A stretch of DNA of 64,000 nucleotides. Source: Takakia lepidozioides (lineage: Eukaryota > Streptophyta > Takakiopsida > Takakiales > Takakiaceae). The position numbers and the translations under genes were made by a program. Location: assembly GCA_030704615.1 (NCBI GenBank), contig CM060732.1, positions 8,556,001 through 8,620,000 of the forward strand, given 5' to 3'. A model generated the notes under the pieces. It made no database searches. It saw only the letters and a list, made by a program, of their open reading frames with translations, and was not told the DNA's origin. Every line of letters starts with the position of its first letter. The stretch's first letter is position 1. Of this stretch, positions 24,696-34,511 are shown one piece after another.

Positions 24696-25108
24696 CGACC
24701 CTGGATAATAATCAACAATTGTTTTTTACCTCTCTCAAAAACTATTGTTGAGGTAATTTTCTTTAAAAAAAGCATAATGGTCTTGAAAATAGATATTACC
24801 TCAACAATAGTTTTTGACCTCCCTCAAAAACTATTGTTGAAGTAATTTTCTCTTAAAAAAACATAATGGTCTTGAAAATAGATATTACCTCAATAATTAT
24901 TTTTGACCTCCCTCAAAAACTATTGTTGAGGTTATTTTATTAAAAGAAACATAATGGTCTTGAAAATAGATATTACCTCAACAATTATTTTTTACCTCTC
25001 TCAAAAACTGTTGTTGGTAATTGTCTTTTAAGAAAAACATAATGGTCTTGAAAATAGATATCACCTCAAACATTATTTTTGACCGCCCTCAAAAACAATT
25101 GTTGAGGT

Positions 25109-25153
<45 letters not shown>

Positions 25154-25335
25154 GGTCTTGAAAATAGATATTACCTCAACAATTGTTTTTGACCTCTCTC
25201 AAAAACTATTGTTGAGGTAATTATCTTTTTTTAAAAACATAATGGTCATGAAAATAGATATTACCGCAATAATCATTTTTTACCTCCCTCAAAAACTATT
25301 GTTGAGGTTATTTTCTTTTTAAAAAACATAATGTT
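24696..25335. repeat. Tandem array of seven ~90 bp hairpin units
   Basis: Each unit has CATAATGGTCTTGAAAATAG, then a long inverted repeat: ACCTCAACAATAGTTTTTGA, a 6-base CCTCCC loop, and the complementary arm ending TATTGTTGAGGT. The hairpins begin near 24711, 24796, 24885, 24972, 25062, 25168 and 25260. Spacing is 85-90 bases, except one unit enlarged by a (TA)n tract at 25110-25151. The array is AT-rich, with no coding content. Confidence 0.88.
25112..25151. repeat. (TA)n microsatellite inside the hairpin array
   Basis: About 20 uninterrupted TA repeats interrupt one unit of the array. Confidence 0.9.
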
Positions 25336-25499
25336 TGATATGTGAATTATTTGAATTAATTATGCCTCTCATTTTACAATAATTGGGACGTTATGGCTCA
25401 CGCACGAGCTGACCGGTGGGCCCCGCGCACGGTCGCCCGGCTCCCCCCACCCGGACCCCCTTGCCCGCCGCTGCGCGCGGTCGCCCACCTGCTGCCGCG

Positions 25500-27800
25500 C
25501 TCGCGCTCCGCCAAACCCAGTCCGCTGCCCGTGAGTCCAGTTCCCCTCAGTCCGCCAAACCGCCAATCTGCCGGCCAGTCTGCTATGCACGCCAGTCTGC
25601 TGTGCCAGTCCCCGCAAGTCCACCCAACAGTCCGCTGTGCCCGTCTGCTGCCCCCTAGTCTGCCAATCTGCAAGTCCGCGCCGGCCGAAGGATCTGGATC
25701 GTCCATTTTGAGAAACCCATCCGCGCCATCCATGTTTAGGGCATGGAAGATCGTAACACCCTGCCACGAACTCGCCCACTCGTTCTTATTGTCTCGTTCT
25801 TGCGGCTCTTTGTTGTCCAATGTTGCGGAGGTGACTTTGCACGCATGCGGCTGTTGTTCTTGTTTATGGCGATTTTAATGACGATGAAGGGTGTGCCTGA
25901 ACATGAGAGGGCTGGCGGGGCTCTACAGCCACCATCGTGCATATGCTTCCACTATTTTCGTCCTCGTTTTGTGCTGACGTGCTTATTTTTTAGGACGATA
26001 TGTGGAAAAATTGCATGCGTTTACGGTTTGTGGTGTGTCTCCGAGTCCGAGCTCCTTCGTATGGAGCAGGAAACCATTGGTAACACGATAGCGGAAATCG
26101 CGGAAGCATATGCACGTGGGGGCGTGTATACATTGCAGAATTTATGTCCACCGATGAGACTGTTCATGGGAGGACGTCTCTGCCACCACATGTCTAGGAA
26201 CTGCGGAGAGTGTGAACGGAACAGGATCTAGTCCGAAGGTCCTCAAATATCCAGATGCACCTCCTGAAACTCATATCTCAACCACTACTGTCTCCTTGAA
26301 AACTGGACAATGGGAAATGAGACGTAGCCTGAGAGATGTGGATTCACGTTGCTTGTGGATGTTCGAGGTCCTTACGACTGCAAATGCGCGTGGATCAACA
26401 GGCTCTTCGACTGCGTCTTTGTCAGTATTTTCTCTAAGCAGTGTGTTGTGCCATGAGTATGGGCATATGCAAGTCTGCTGGACGGATGAAATGCAACCAC
26501 GGCATGACGGCGACGCCAAGCGTGGTTCTGATGGGATATCGTCTGGTCTGCTGGACTGTTGGTCTGTAAGGATACAAGTCTGGTATGGCGTGAGTCTGTT
26601 CTTCACTGGACTATTGGGCCGTCACTGGCTGCCGAATTCCGAAGTGTCTTCTCTCGTCTTATCCCCGAAGTCTCTTCTCTCGTCAGTCTGTTGAACCGTT
26701 GGTCAGCTGGAAGTCCGTCTCTTCGGATATGAGTCCGTTTAACAACTACCTTTTAATTATCCGCATTGTCGTGAGTCTGCTGAGTCGTCGGACTGCTAGT
26801 CTGTCCGTCTCTTCTGATATCAGTCAGCTGGACTGTCACAAAGTCAGTCTACTGTGGCGCAAGTCTGTTTGCGCTGGGTCTGTTGAGCCGTGATTATTAT
26901 CACGTGTAAGTCTACTGGACGCGGTTTACGGTTTACTCCCGTATCACCCGGCCGCCTAGGGAATACTTTGTCTTTTGGGATATTAGTCTGTTAGAAATCA
27001 GTCTATTGTCACGCAAATTACTCTGCGCCAGTCTCTTCGTCAGTCTGTTGAACCTTCCGTCTGCTGGACTGTCCGTTCAGTGGCATACGAGTCTGTTGTT
27101 GCGCAAGTTTGTTTGCAGTGGGTCTGCTCGGCCGTTATGTCATTAGGTTTAAGTCTGTTGGACGCAATAAATGCAGCGACAGCGGTAAGGAGGCCCAGTC
27201 ACGTCGCGGCACGTCATCAGACTCCGCACTCGCCTTAGTCTCTTCGTCAGTCCGCTTAATCTCAGTCGCCAGTCTGTCCTTGCGGTGGTATATGAGTCTG
27301 TTGTGGAGGGTACTGGGTCTGCTTGGCCGTCTTTGTCATCAGGAGTAAGTCTGCTGGACTTGATGAATGCGACGACGGCAGACTGACAATAGTCCCACTC
27401 ATCCCGTCTGCTGGACTGTCCGTGCAGTGGCATACCGCCAGCACGTGTGAGGGGTCTGCAACTATTTAATGCGATGGCGGCCAAAAAAGGGCGGCAGTGA
27501 AATCTCGCCACGTCACCCCGCACATACAGGGTCCACTTCCCGCTGGACTTCTTTCGCATTGTTTTGTTTAGGGCCCGTCCACCTCCCATTGGTGCGAGCC
27601 CGCTTTCCTTTGTGCGTGTTAGGTTTTCGAGGCGTGGACAGTCGCGTGAGCACCGAATCGTCGCAACAACCGTCGCCTGTTGCCCAGTGAGCTTTCCTCT
27701 TTGTGCTTTGTGCTTTGGTTTCTTTCCATTCTCTTTTCCACTCTTCTCTGCTTTCTTATTCTTAGTCTGTCTGTTGCTCATTGCCGCTGCATCTCTTGTC
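25500..27800. repeat. Diffuse AGTCTGCTGGACTG minisatellite tract
   Basis: GC-rich DNA in which AGTCTGCTG, CAGTCCGCT and GTCTGTTGGAC words recur dozens of times at irregular 15-40 base spacing. Larger blocks such as AAGTCTGYTGGAC...GCGACGRCGG repeat about every 220 bases (26900, 27150, 27345). Open frames across it on both strands are by-products of the repeat. No gene recognised between 25380 and 27800. Confidence 0.65.
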
Positions 27801-27813
27801 TGATTCTGCAGCC

Positions 27814-28550
27814 ATGGAGGATGCTTGTGTAAAGGGTGGAGCAGACTGGTTGCATTTCATGCACAAGTCCAGGCTAAAGGAGCGAAGGTACTGGTACTCA
27901 CCTGAGGAGTATGATGCAAAAATAGTCGAAGCATTCTTAGACCTCCGTGCAATCAAGCCTGCAGCAACTGGCAGAAGGATAAGCTCCACTGTCCCTTCTG
28001 TAGTGAAATTATCAAGGACAAAGTGCAGCTAAACCGCCATTGTGTTGACACGGGTTGCAAAAACAAGCGCTATATCCCACTTGGCTTCAAGCCGTGGCCA
28101 GTTCAAAGTTCAATGAGGGTGGTGAATGCGGCCACCGCCAGACTCCGTGGCGCAAACCCAAAGGCCTGCACTTTGGCGGAGGTGCACGCACGGTATGGGG
28201 TGCAAGATGTGCATGACCTGACATCGCCATTGCCTGTGGCTCCCAGAAAAAGAAAACTTAGTGATGGGGCCCAGAAGAAGGAAAGAGAAAAGGCTGCAAG
28301 GTGGGAGGCTAGGGCGAAATCTCAACAGCAGACTCGTCCCCAAGGCAGTCGGAAAGTGTCACGGGCTGTGCCAGGGAGACGGTCTACACAGCAGACGCAG
28401 ATCATCAGTACTTTGAGTGAGAGCCATTCTGCTGAGCCGTCTGCAGACATCATTCGGAATGATGAATTCGTAGGTCTGGGAGGTGTCTCATCTCCCGTCG
28501 ACATTGTCTTACCTGACCAGTCAAGGGTTCACGTGGACGAAGTCTAGTCG
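27814..28550 (+). CDS. Unidentified protein with CPFC...HC zinc-finger-like motif
   Basis: An ATG at 27814 opens MEDACVKGGADWLHFMHKSR and EEYDAKIVEAFLDL. Near 27955 the coding frame shifts (intron or indel) to NWQKDKLHCPFCSEIIKDKV and QLNRHCVDTGCKNKRY, a possible C2HC-type finger, then GFKPWPVQ. A basic Lys/Arg/Gln-rich stretch follows (KRKLSDGAQKKEREKAARWE). The frame stops at 28545. I do not know the family. The upstream pyrimidine-rich 5' flank and downstream minisatellite suggest a partial gene inside a repeat block. Function unknown. Confidence 0.4.
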
Positions 28551-29045
28551 AAAGAGACTACCAGTGGAGTCTGTCCTGGCACATTGCGCCTCATACCATT
28601 TGGGCTTCTCCCATCGGTGTGCCCACCAGTGGACGATCCAGACTTCTTCCGTTTTTTTCTACAGTTTCGCCCAATCCGGACAGCTCAGCAGAACCATCTA
28701 AGCAGCGGAGGAAAATTGGTTGAGCTCCCTTAAAGATGAGGAGGATGTCTGTGTCGACGACGACGACGAGGTAATGCCCAGTCTGTCCCCATAGTTGGTG
28801 TCTGTTGTCATAGAGTCTGTTGGTTCAGTCTACATGCTCGGTCTGCTGCGTCAGTCTGCTTGTGGACTTGCTGGTCAGTCCCCTGTTTGTGGACTTGCTC
28901 GTCAGTCCCTGGAGTTTGCTGGTTCCTTTGTTCTGTGCCACGATGCTGGTGAGTCTGCTCGTGAGTCTGCTGCTAGTGTGTCCGATGCTGAGTTTTTGGG
29001 TTTTCTGTCATATACCAGGATGAACGAGCCAGTATTCGGGAGGCC

Positions 29046-29531
29046 TTGTGTGCTTGGCGGACGGTGAGCTCGGACCCTCCTTTAGCAGTGAATGTGGTGC
29101 GCCGGGAAGTGGAGCGGGTGCGGGAGTACATCTTGTTTAAGTACCCTGGCTCAGCAGACGCCATAGCAGCACTGGACTCTGCAGACAAAGCACGTGCCAA
29201 CTCCCCGATCAACACCATATTCACTGCAGACTCGGTGGACACAGACCTCACCCAATCTGGCATCCAGCAGACTCTTGCCCAGCAAACTCTTTCCCACCAG
29301 ACTCACAGTCAGCGCAGTCTTGTCCAGCACACTCCCATGTACCAGACTCTCGTCCAACATACTCCCATCCAGCAGGCTGCTTTGCAGATTCCCAGCCCGC
29401 AGACTGCTATTTATGAGACTCCCAACCGGCAGACTGCCACCCAGAAGACGCCCATCCACCACACTGTTGTCCAGCGGACTCCCAGCCAGCAGACTCTCAT
29501 TGTCACGACCACCACGGGACTTTTTTGGTGA
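29046..29531 (+). CDS. Open frame translating the minisatellite as a QQTL/QHTP repeat
   Basis: The first third (VRREVERVREYILFKYPGSA, IAALDSADKARAN) looks like ordinary protein. The rest is a run of five-to-nine-residue units such as QQTLAQQTL, QHTPMYQTL and RQTATQKTP, encoded by the CAGCAGACTC form of the AGTCTGCTG minisatellite. It ends where gypsy pol sequence begins. Whether it is expressed is unknown. Confidence 0.35.
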   Translation: MCAWRTVSSDPPLAVNVVRREVERVREYILFKYPGSADAIAALDSADKARANSPINTIFTADSVDTDLTQSGIQQTLAQQTLSHQTHSQRSLVQHTPMYQTLVQHTPIQQAALQIPSPQTAIYETPNRQTATQKTPIHHTVVQRTPSQQTLIVTTTTGLFW

Positions 29532-31025
29532 ACAAACCTTTGATAAGTGGAAGGATAGCAAGGTGGTTAATAATCTTGCACGAGTTTGAGTTCGAGGTTG
29601 TTTACAAGCCTGGTTGTTTGCATCTTGTGGCAGATCACTTGTCACGCCTATCAACAGGAGAGCCAGCCACAGGAGTAGACGACCAATTACCTGATGCGAG
29701 TTTATTTGCAGTGGAGGTGCAGGGAAATGCAGATGACTGGTTAGATTGGCAGTGGCCAATCAGATACTACCTTACTCATGGTCAGTGCCCACCTAGTTAT
29801 GGAAAGGAGCAGAGGAAGAGAATCGCTATCAAGGCTTTACCTTATACTATGGTAGGGGGCAGAATGTATAAGCTAGGACCTGATGGAGTACTTAAACGAT
29901 GCTTGTATCACCATGAAGTAAATAAAGTTTTGGAGGAAGTTCATAAAGGAGTGGCTGGAGGTCATTTTGGAGAAGAGACTACCAGTAGAAAGAACTACTT
30001 GAAAATTACTGGTGGCCTACTTTGTTCAAAGATGTACACAAGTATTGTAAGAATTGTGATGAGTGTCAGAGGCTAGGACCATTGCAGAGATCTGGGAAGA
30101 TGGCTTTGCATCCTACGATGCCTACTGAACAATTTCAGAAATAGGGACTAGACTTTGTTGGACCAATTAACCCACCAGCCAAGAATACACAGAACAAGTA
30201 TATAATCACAGCCACTGATTATACTACAAAGTGGGTGGAAGCTAAAGCTCTGAGGGACAACACAACTAAGTCCACAACAAGGTTCCTGTATGAGAACATA
30301 CTTACACGATTTGGCTGTCCCATAGAATTTATCAGTGACCAAGGAAGTCACTTCATTAATGAGACCATAGAACTATTGACTAAAGAGTTCATGATTGTGC
30401 ATAGAAAGAGTACAACTCACAGGGTAATGGGCAGGCAGAGGCTACCAACAAAATACTATGTACTATCTTGGCTAGGATAGTCTATGCAAACAGAACAGAT
30501 TGGGATACAAAGCTGCTGACAGCTTTGTGGTCATACAGGACTTCATATAAAGTCACCACTAAGTATACACCATTCCAATTAGTTTATGGTATGGAAGCTT
30601 TACTTCCAGTGGAATTCTTGTTACCTACCATGAGATTTGAATGGGGAAGGAGAATGGAATTGGAAGATTCAATTAAGGTCAGGAAACATGAATTATACCA
30701 TGTGGAAGAAGTACGTGCTGATGCAGCTGATAACATGACCAGAATTCAGATGAAGAGGAAGGATCAGTTTGATGAAGGTAAATTAAAGACTTTTAAGATG
30801 GGAGATTTGGTTATGTGGTTGCAAAAGAAGGGGAAGATTAAGGCTTCTAAGCTTAAATCACCATGGAAAGGACCTTATGTCATACAGAAGATGTATGATA
30901 ACAACACCGCCATGTTACAAACCATTAACAAAGAGATATTGGGAAGAGTCAATGCCAATAAGTTGAAGGGATACAGTGGTATCCATGACAAACCATTGCA
31001 GCACGATTTGCATATTGAAACATAG
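29524..31025 (+). pseudogene. Ty3/gypsy pol remnant: RNase H end, integrase, chromodomain-less C-terminus
   Basis: It begins abruptly in the RNase H tail (LVNKPLISGRIARW-like; VVYKPGCLHLVADHLSRL). The integrase zinc-binding segment (CKNCDECQRL, about 30050) follows, then the core [19 protein letters not shown] and the post-core WSYRTSYKVTTKYTPFQLVY. The C-terminus is FKMGDLVMWLQKKGKIKASK, then LKSPWKGPYVIQKMY. An in-frame TAG at 30141-30143 and frameshifts near 30005 and 30425 kill it. Protease and reverse transcriptase are absent. The 5' breakpoint falls exactly at the end of the QQTL minisatellite. Confidence 0.88.
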
Positions 31026-31125
31026 AAACAGTCACGGGCTGCACCGGTAATACCAACGGAGCATGAAGCACTTGTCGTAAAGCTGAATGTGTATGGCCTG
31101 AGCAGAGAACACGGGTGTTCGCATA

Positions 31126-31330
31126 GTTATCACAGCCCACCACAGCATCACACAGCTTATCACAGCCCATCACAACATCACACAGCCTATCACAACCCAC
31201 CACAGTGCCACACAGTTTATCACAGCCCATCACAGCATCACACAGCCTATCACAGCCCACCACAGTGCCACACAGTTTATCACAGCCCACCACAGTTTGA
31301 CACAGCCTGCAACAGCCCAACACAGCCCAC
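31126..31330. repeat. CACAGCCCATCACAGCATCA minisatellite
   Basis: Seven or so units of about 30 bases (CACAGCCCAYCACARYRYCACACAG + YTTATCA). The related array at 36628-36762 uses CACAGCC plus GACACAGCTTTACA. The pair brackets the accessory ORF. Confidence 0.8.
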
Positions 31331-32115
31331 GCGGGTTACACAGTCCATAGGGTCAGTGACAGGTGGACGTGGGTTAACGTTCGAAAAGTGGCCGGCCGGC
31401 AGAAGAAAAGACAGCTTGGAAGTCAAACTCGGAGAATGTGTCACGCGGACAGGGAAAGACGAAGGCAGGTCTAGAAACGAACACGTGGTCGCCAAGGCGA
31501 AGCACACCGCAGTGCATATATTGCAAAAGCGAATGTCATCATGCAAGAAGACAAATTGGGCTATCAAAGTACCTACCCGGTACATCAAACCCAACTATTT
31601 GTGGGCCCATTAATGCATTCAGGGCAAGGGTAACGGAACCCTTTACGAGTACAGAAAAAAAGGATCTTTGCCGCATGTGCTATCCTAGTGGACATTCCAG
31701 GGGGGGAAGTCCACTGAGGGGAGTTAAATTAAGAAGTTACCCAAGGAGGCAACAGCCAATCACGAGCGAGAATTACATGCAGGTGGTTTCCTCCAAAAAA
31801 CAAGAGCAAGAAATTAGCAGGGTTATGAGCGCGAGAGTCGTGGTGGCTCCGAATAACCAGTGTCTCGGCAGGAGAGGCAATCAAAGCTATAGCTTTGTAG
31901 CTATGGCGGATATTACAGATTACACGCTCGTTTTACTTCTCACGCAGTGGCACAAGGACGGACAGGTTGAGAGTACATTCTCTCTCACTCGATACTTGCA
32001 AGCCCCAGAGGCTTACACGCACTTATCCGTTCCATTCTGTGCCAACCATACCTTTATGCTCTATGCCCTGCAAGCTTTTCTTTCAGCTGTTTCAAACAAG
32101 GCCTTTTTGTTTGTG
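31331..32115. other. Non-coding stretch between pol remnant and accessory ORF
   Basis: A 226-residue open frame (31438-32118, plus) crosses this stretch but shows no domain, has odd composition and overlaps other frames. I treat it as fortuitous. It may be retroelement leader or spacer. Confidence 0.4.
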
Positions 32116-33661
32116 TAGAATGAAGAGAGTGAGGGGAATGGAGGATATCAGGGTGAAGAGCACCACGATACTGCAGAAGCAAACAATTGCTACACCGCAG
32201 GCAGTGCAGCTGCTGAGGGAGTTGCGATTGGAGGGGCTGCTACGCAAGGACTGGTCCTTGCATCATCGGTAGTATATGCTTCAATTTCTTCAGAACTTTG
32301 AGCCTAGGACGGGAGTAACCCAGGTGAGGGGAGTAGATATAGAAATTACTCCCCAGTACCTACAGCAATTGTTCGAATTGCCATCGGGTCATGTGGATGT
32401 GGATGAGCACAGGGCAAGATTGCAGATAGGGAATCCAAGAAGGAAGTTTCTTTAAGACTCAAGGTTACGCTTGCACCAAAGCCGAGTACCCAGGGCTCAG
32501 AGACGTTGGCCAAATACTGAACGTTCTGTTTGCCATGAAACAGAACCAACAGTATTTGAGCAGGTCATTCACAGAGGAGATACTAAAAGCCTTGCGAGGA
32601 GAGGATGTAGCTTGGGCAGAGTTAATGTACAATGGTCTGGTGGAAGAGATGAAGAGGTTACAGGGCACTGCTGCTAAGTCTCCGATCATCGTGTCTGGCC
32701 CAGTCATTGCTCAGATCATTCTTGACTCTTGCATACTTGATGCGCGAGAACGTAATGAGATGGGAGTGTTTGAGGCAGCAACCATTGCAATGGAGGAGCA
32801 GGGTTCTTCACATAGTGAGGGTGGACTGGCAGAGCAACACCAATCTAAGAGACAGAAGAGGGGTATGACTGTAGTGGCGGATCCATTGGCTTCAAGAAAG
32901 CCGCAAGATGATGTTTCCCAAGCTCTTGTGCAGGATGGGGCACAACAACACAGAGGGCTGTTATTACTAAAAGCACGACCTTTGGAGAGGGAAGAAGAAG
33001 TCACTTCGGTACCATAGCCATCACAGCCAGTTGAATCGGTTGTCTCTGAGGTACCTCAGTTAGTACATGCTGTTCCACCAGAGCCTATTGCTCTGGAAAG
33101 AGAAGGGTTGGACATTCCCACTACAGAGCAGGTCGTGGCAGAAATTGAGAAGGGTGACCTTCTCTATGAAAACTCTGGCTTGGTCAGGGAATCAGTGGTA
33201 CCAGAGGTGCAGAGTCTGTCCAGGGAAATCCCTACTGTGCATGTAATACCCACACCTGTGACGGAGGTACCAGGGGCAGAATATAAGGACACTGCAGCAC
33301 CTGTGGAAGATGAGGTGGTTCAGGAAGAGGATCTGGTGGGGCAATGGCCTGAATGGTTGGTGAAACATCACACCGTGGAAGATCAGGGAGAACAGCAGCA
33401 AGTTCACCATGATGACCCCCAGCAGGCCATGCTTATGAGTTCCATAAGGCAGGACACTCAATTTGTTGGGCACTTATATGAAATCAAATGTTCCATCTAC
33501 CCAATTGGCAGCTTTGAGGGAGGAACTCAGGAAAGAGTTTGAGACTCAAATTGTCATTGAGTGTGCTAACAAGGTAGATGAGGAGATCAATCTCAAGTTA
33601 CAGCAAGAGTTGGAGGACACAAAGGCTGCCTTGCAGTTGGTTAAGGGACATTTGATTGAAT

Positions 33662-33903
33662 CACTACAACAGATCGTGGTATTTATGACTGTATATATGA
33701 CTATTCTGCAGTCATAAACGGTACATATGACTTCTATGACTGTAAGTCGTGCAAACCAAGTCAATACAATGAGTACAGGATGGTACGGTCCGTATGACTA
33801 CAATCATATGAACCAAGTGATATCTCTCACTGCAGTCATATATACCATATTGTAGCCGCCGCTGCCGCGCCACGTGGCGAGGCGCATTTGATTTTAAATA
33901 TTT

Positions 33904-33937
<34 letters not shown>

Positions 33938-34511
33938 ATATGTCAAACGCCGCGTCGCACCGCATTGTGCCAGATGGCATAATGCATTTTATAATGATGA
34001 AAAAATCACGTGGCAGTCCATCTAGGGTACCACGTGCTATCCCTAGCTCGCCTACTAACCCTAGGGCTATCTTATCCATTTGATTGTACTTAGAGGAGTT
34101 TGAACCTGCAACCTCTTTACTATAAGAGTTATAGTTCACTACCTGTTAACCAATACACCCATTAGTCATTCATATGATCATATGGTGTTTTAATTGTATT
34201 ATACACACCAAATTATAAAATCCCCATTAATCATCATGACTATATAACCTCATCCATGTACACTGTAGTCATGAAAATGACTATAAATGGTGAGCTAAAT
34301 TTGGTCAATTGTCGTTGACCAGCCTTCCGCCCATTCCGGAGCCATGTAGTCATACAGACGACTATTTAGATAGTCGTTCATATGACTACAGTCATATGAA
34401 CGACTACGGGAGGTCAATTTCATATAAAAACATGGTGCAGTCATGGTCAAAGTCATGAAAACCATGACTACCACGGTTTGGCAGTCATAACTACCGCGAT
34501 CTGTTGTAGTG
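33662..34511. mobile_element. 850 bp CACTA MITE inserted in the accessory ORF
   Basis: Ends are CACTACAACAGATCG at the left and its complement at the right (CGATCTGTTGTAGTG), continuing GTGGTATTTATGACTG / GCGGTAGTTATGACTG. GAA precedes the left end (33658-33660, with one extra T) and follows the right end (34512-34514), a plausible 3 bp duplication. Subterminal GACTAC/ATATGACTACAGTCATATG repeats match the style of the 7.5 kb CACTA element. The host reading frame resumes in phase on the other side. Confidence 0.85.
33905..34165 (-). mobile_element. tRNA-derived SINE with 32-base T tail, nested in the MITE
   Basis: On the minus strand TGGTTAACAGG (34152-34142) fits the pol III A box and GGTTCAAACTCC (34106-34095) matches the B box. 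The tRNA-like head is followed by about 160 bases and then 32 T residues (33936-33905; seen as A's on the plus strand). A T-tail recalls Au-type plant SINEs. No flanking duplication was identified. Confidence 0.65.

Noticed and set aside
25369-26231. Several 130-160 residue frames on both strands in GC-rich DNA
   Set aside because: They overlap each other on opposite strands and follow the AGTCTGC repeat composition; no recognisable protein.
27149-27781. 210-residue frame (minus)
   Set aside because: Arg/Ser/Gly-rich shadow of the minisatellite tract; no domain and stops only rare because of GC content.
29151-29759. 202-residue frame (minus)
   Set aside because: Antisense to the QQTL repeat and to gypsy RNase H; a repeat-driven shadow.
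31089-31613. Histidine-rich 174-residue frame
   Set aside because: Direct translation of the CACAGCC minisatellite; no independent evidence of coding.
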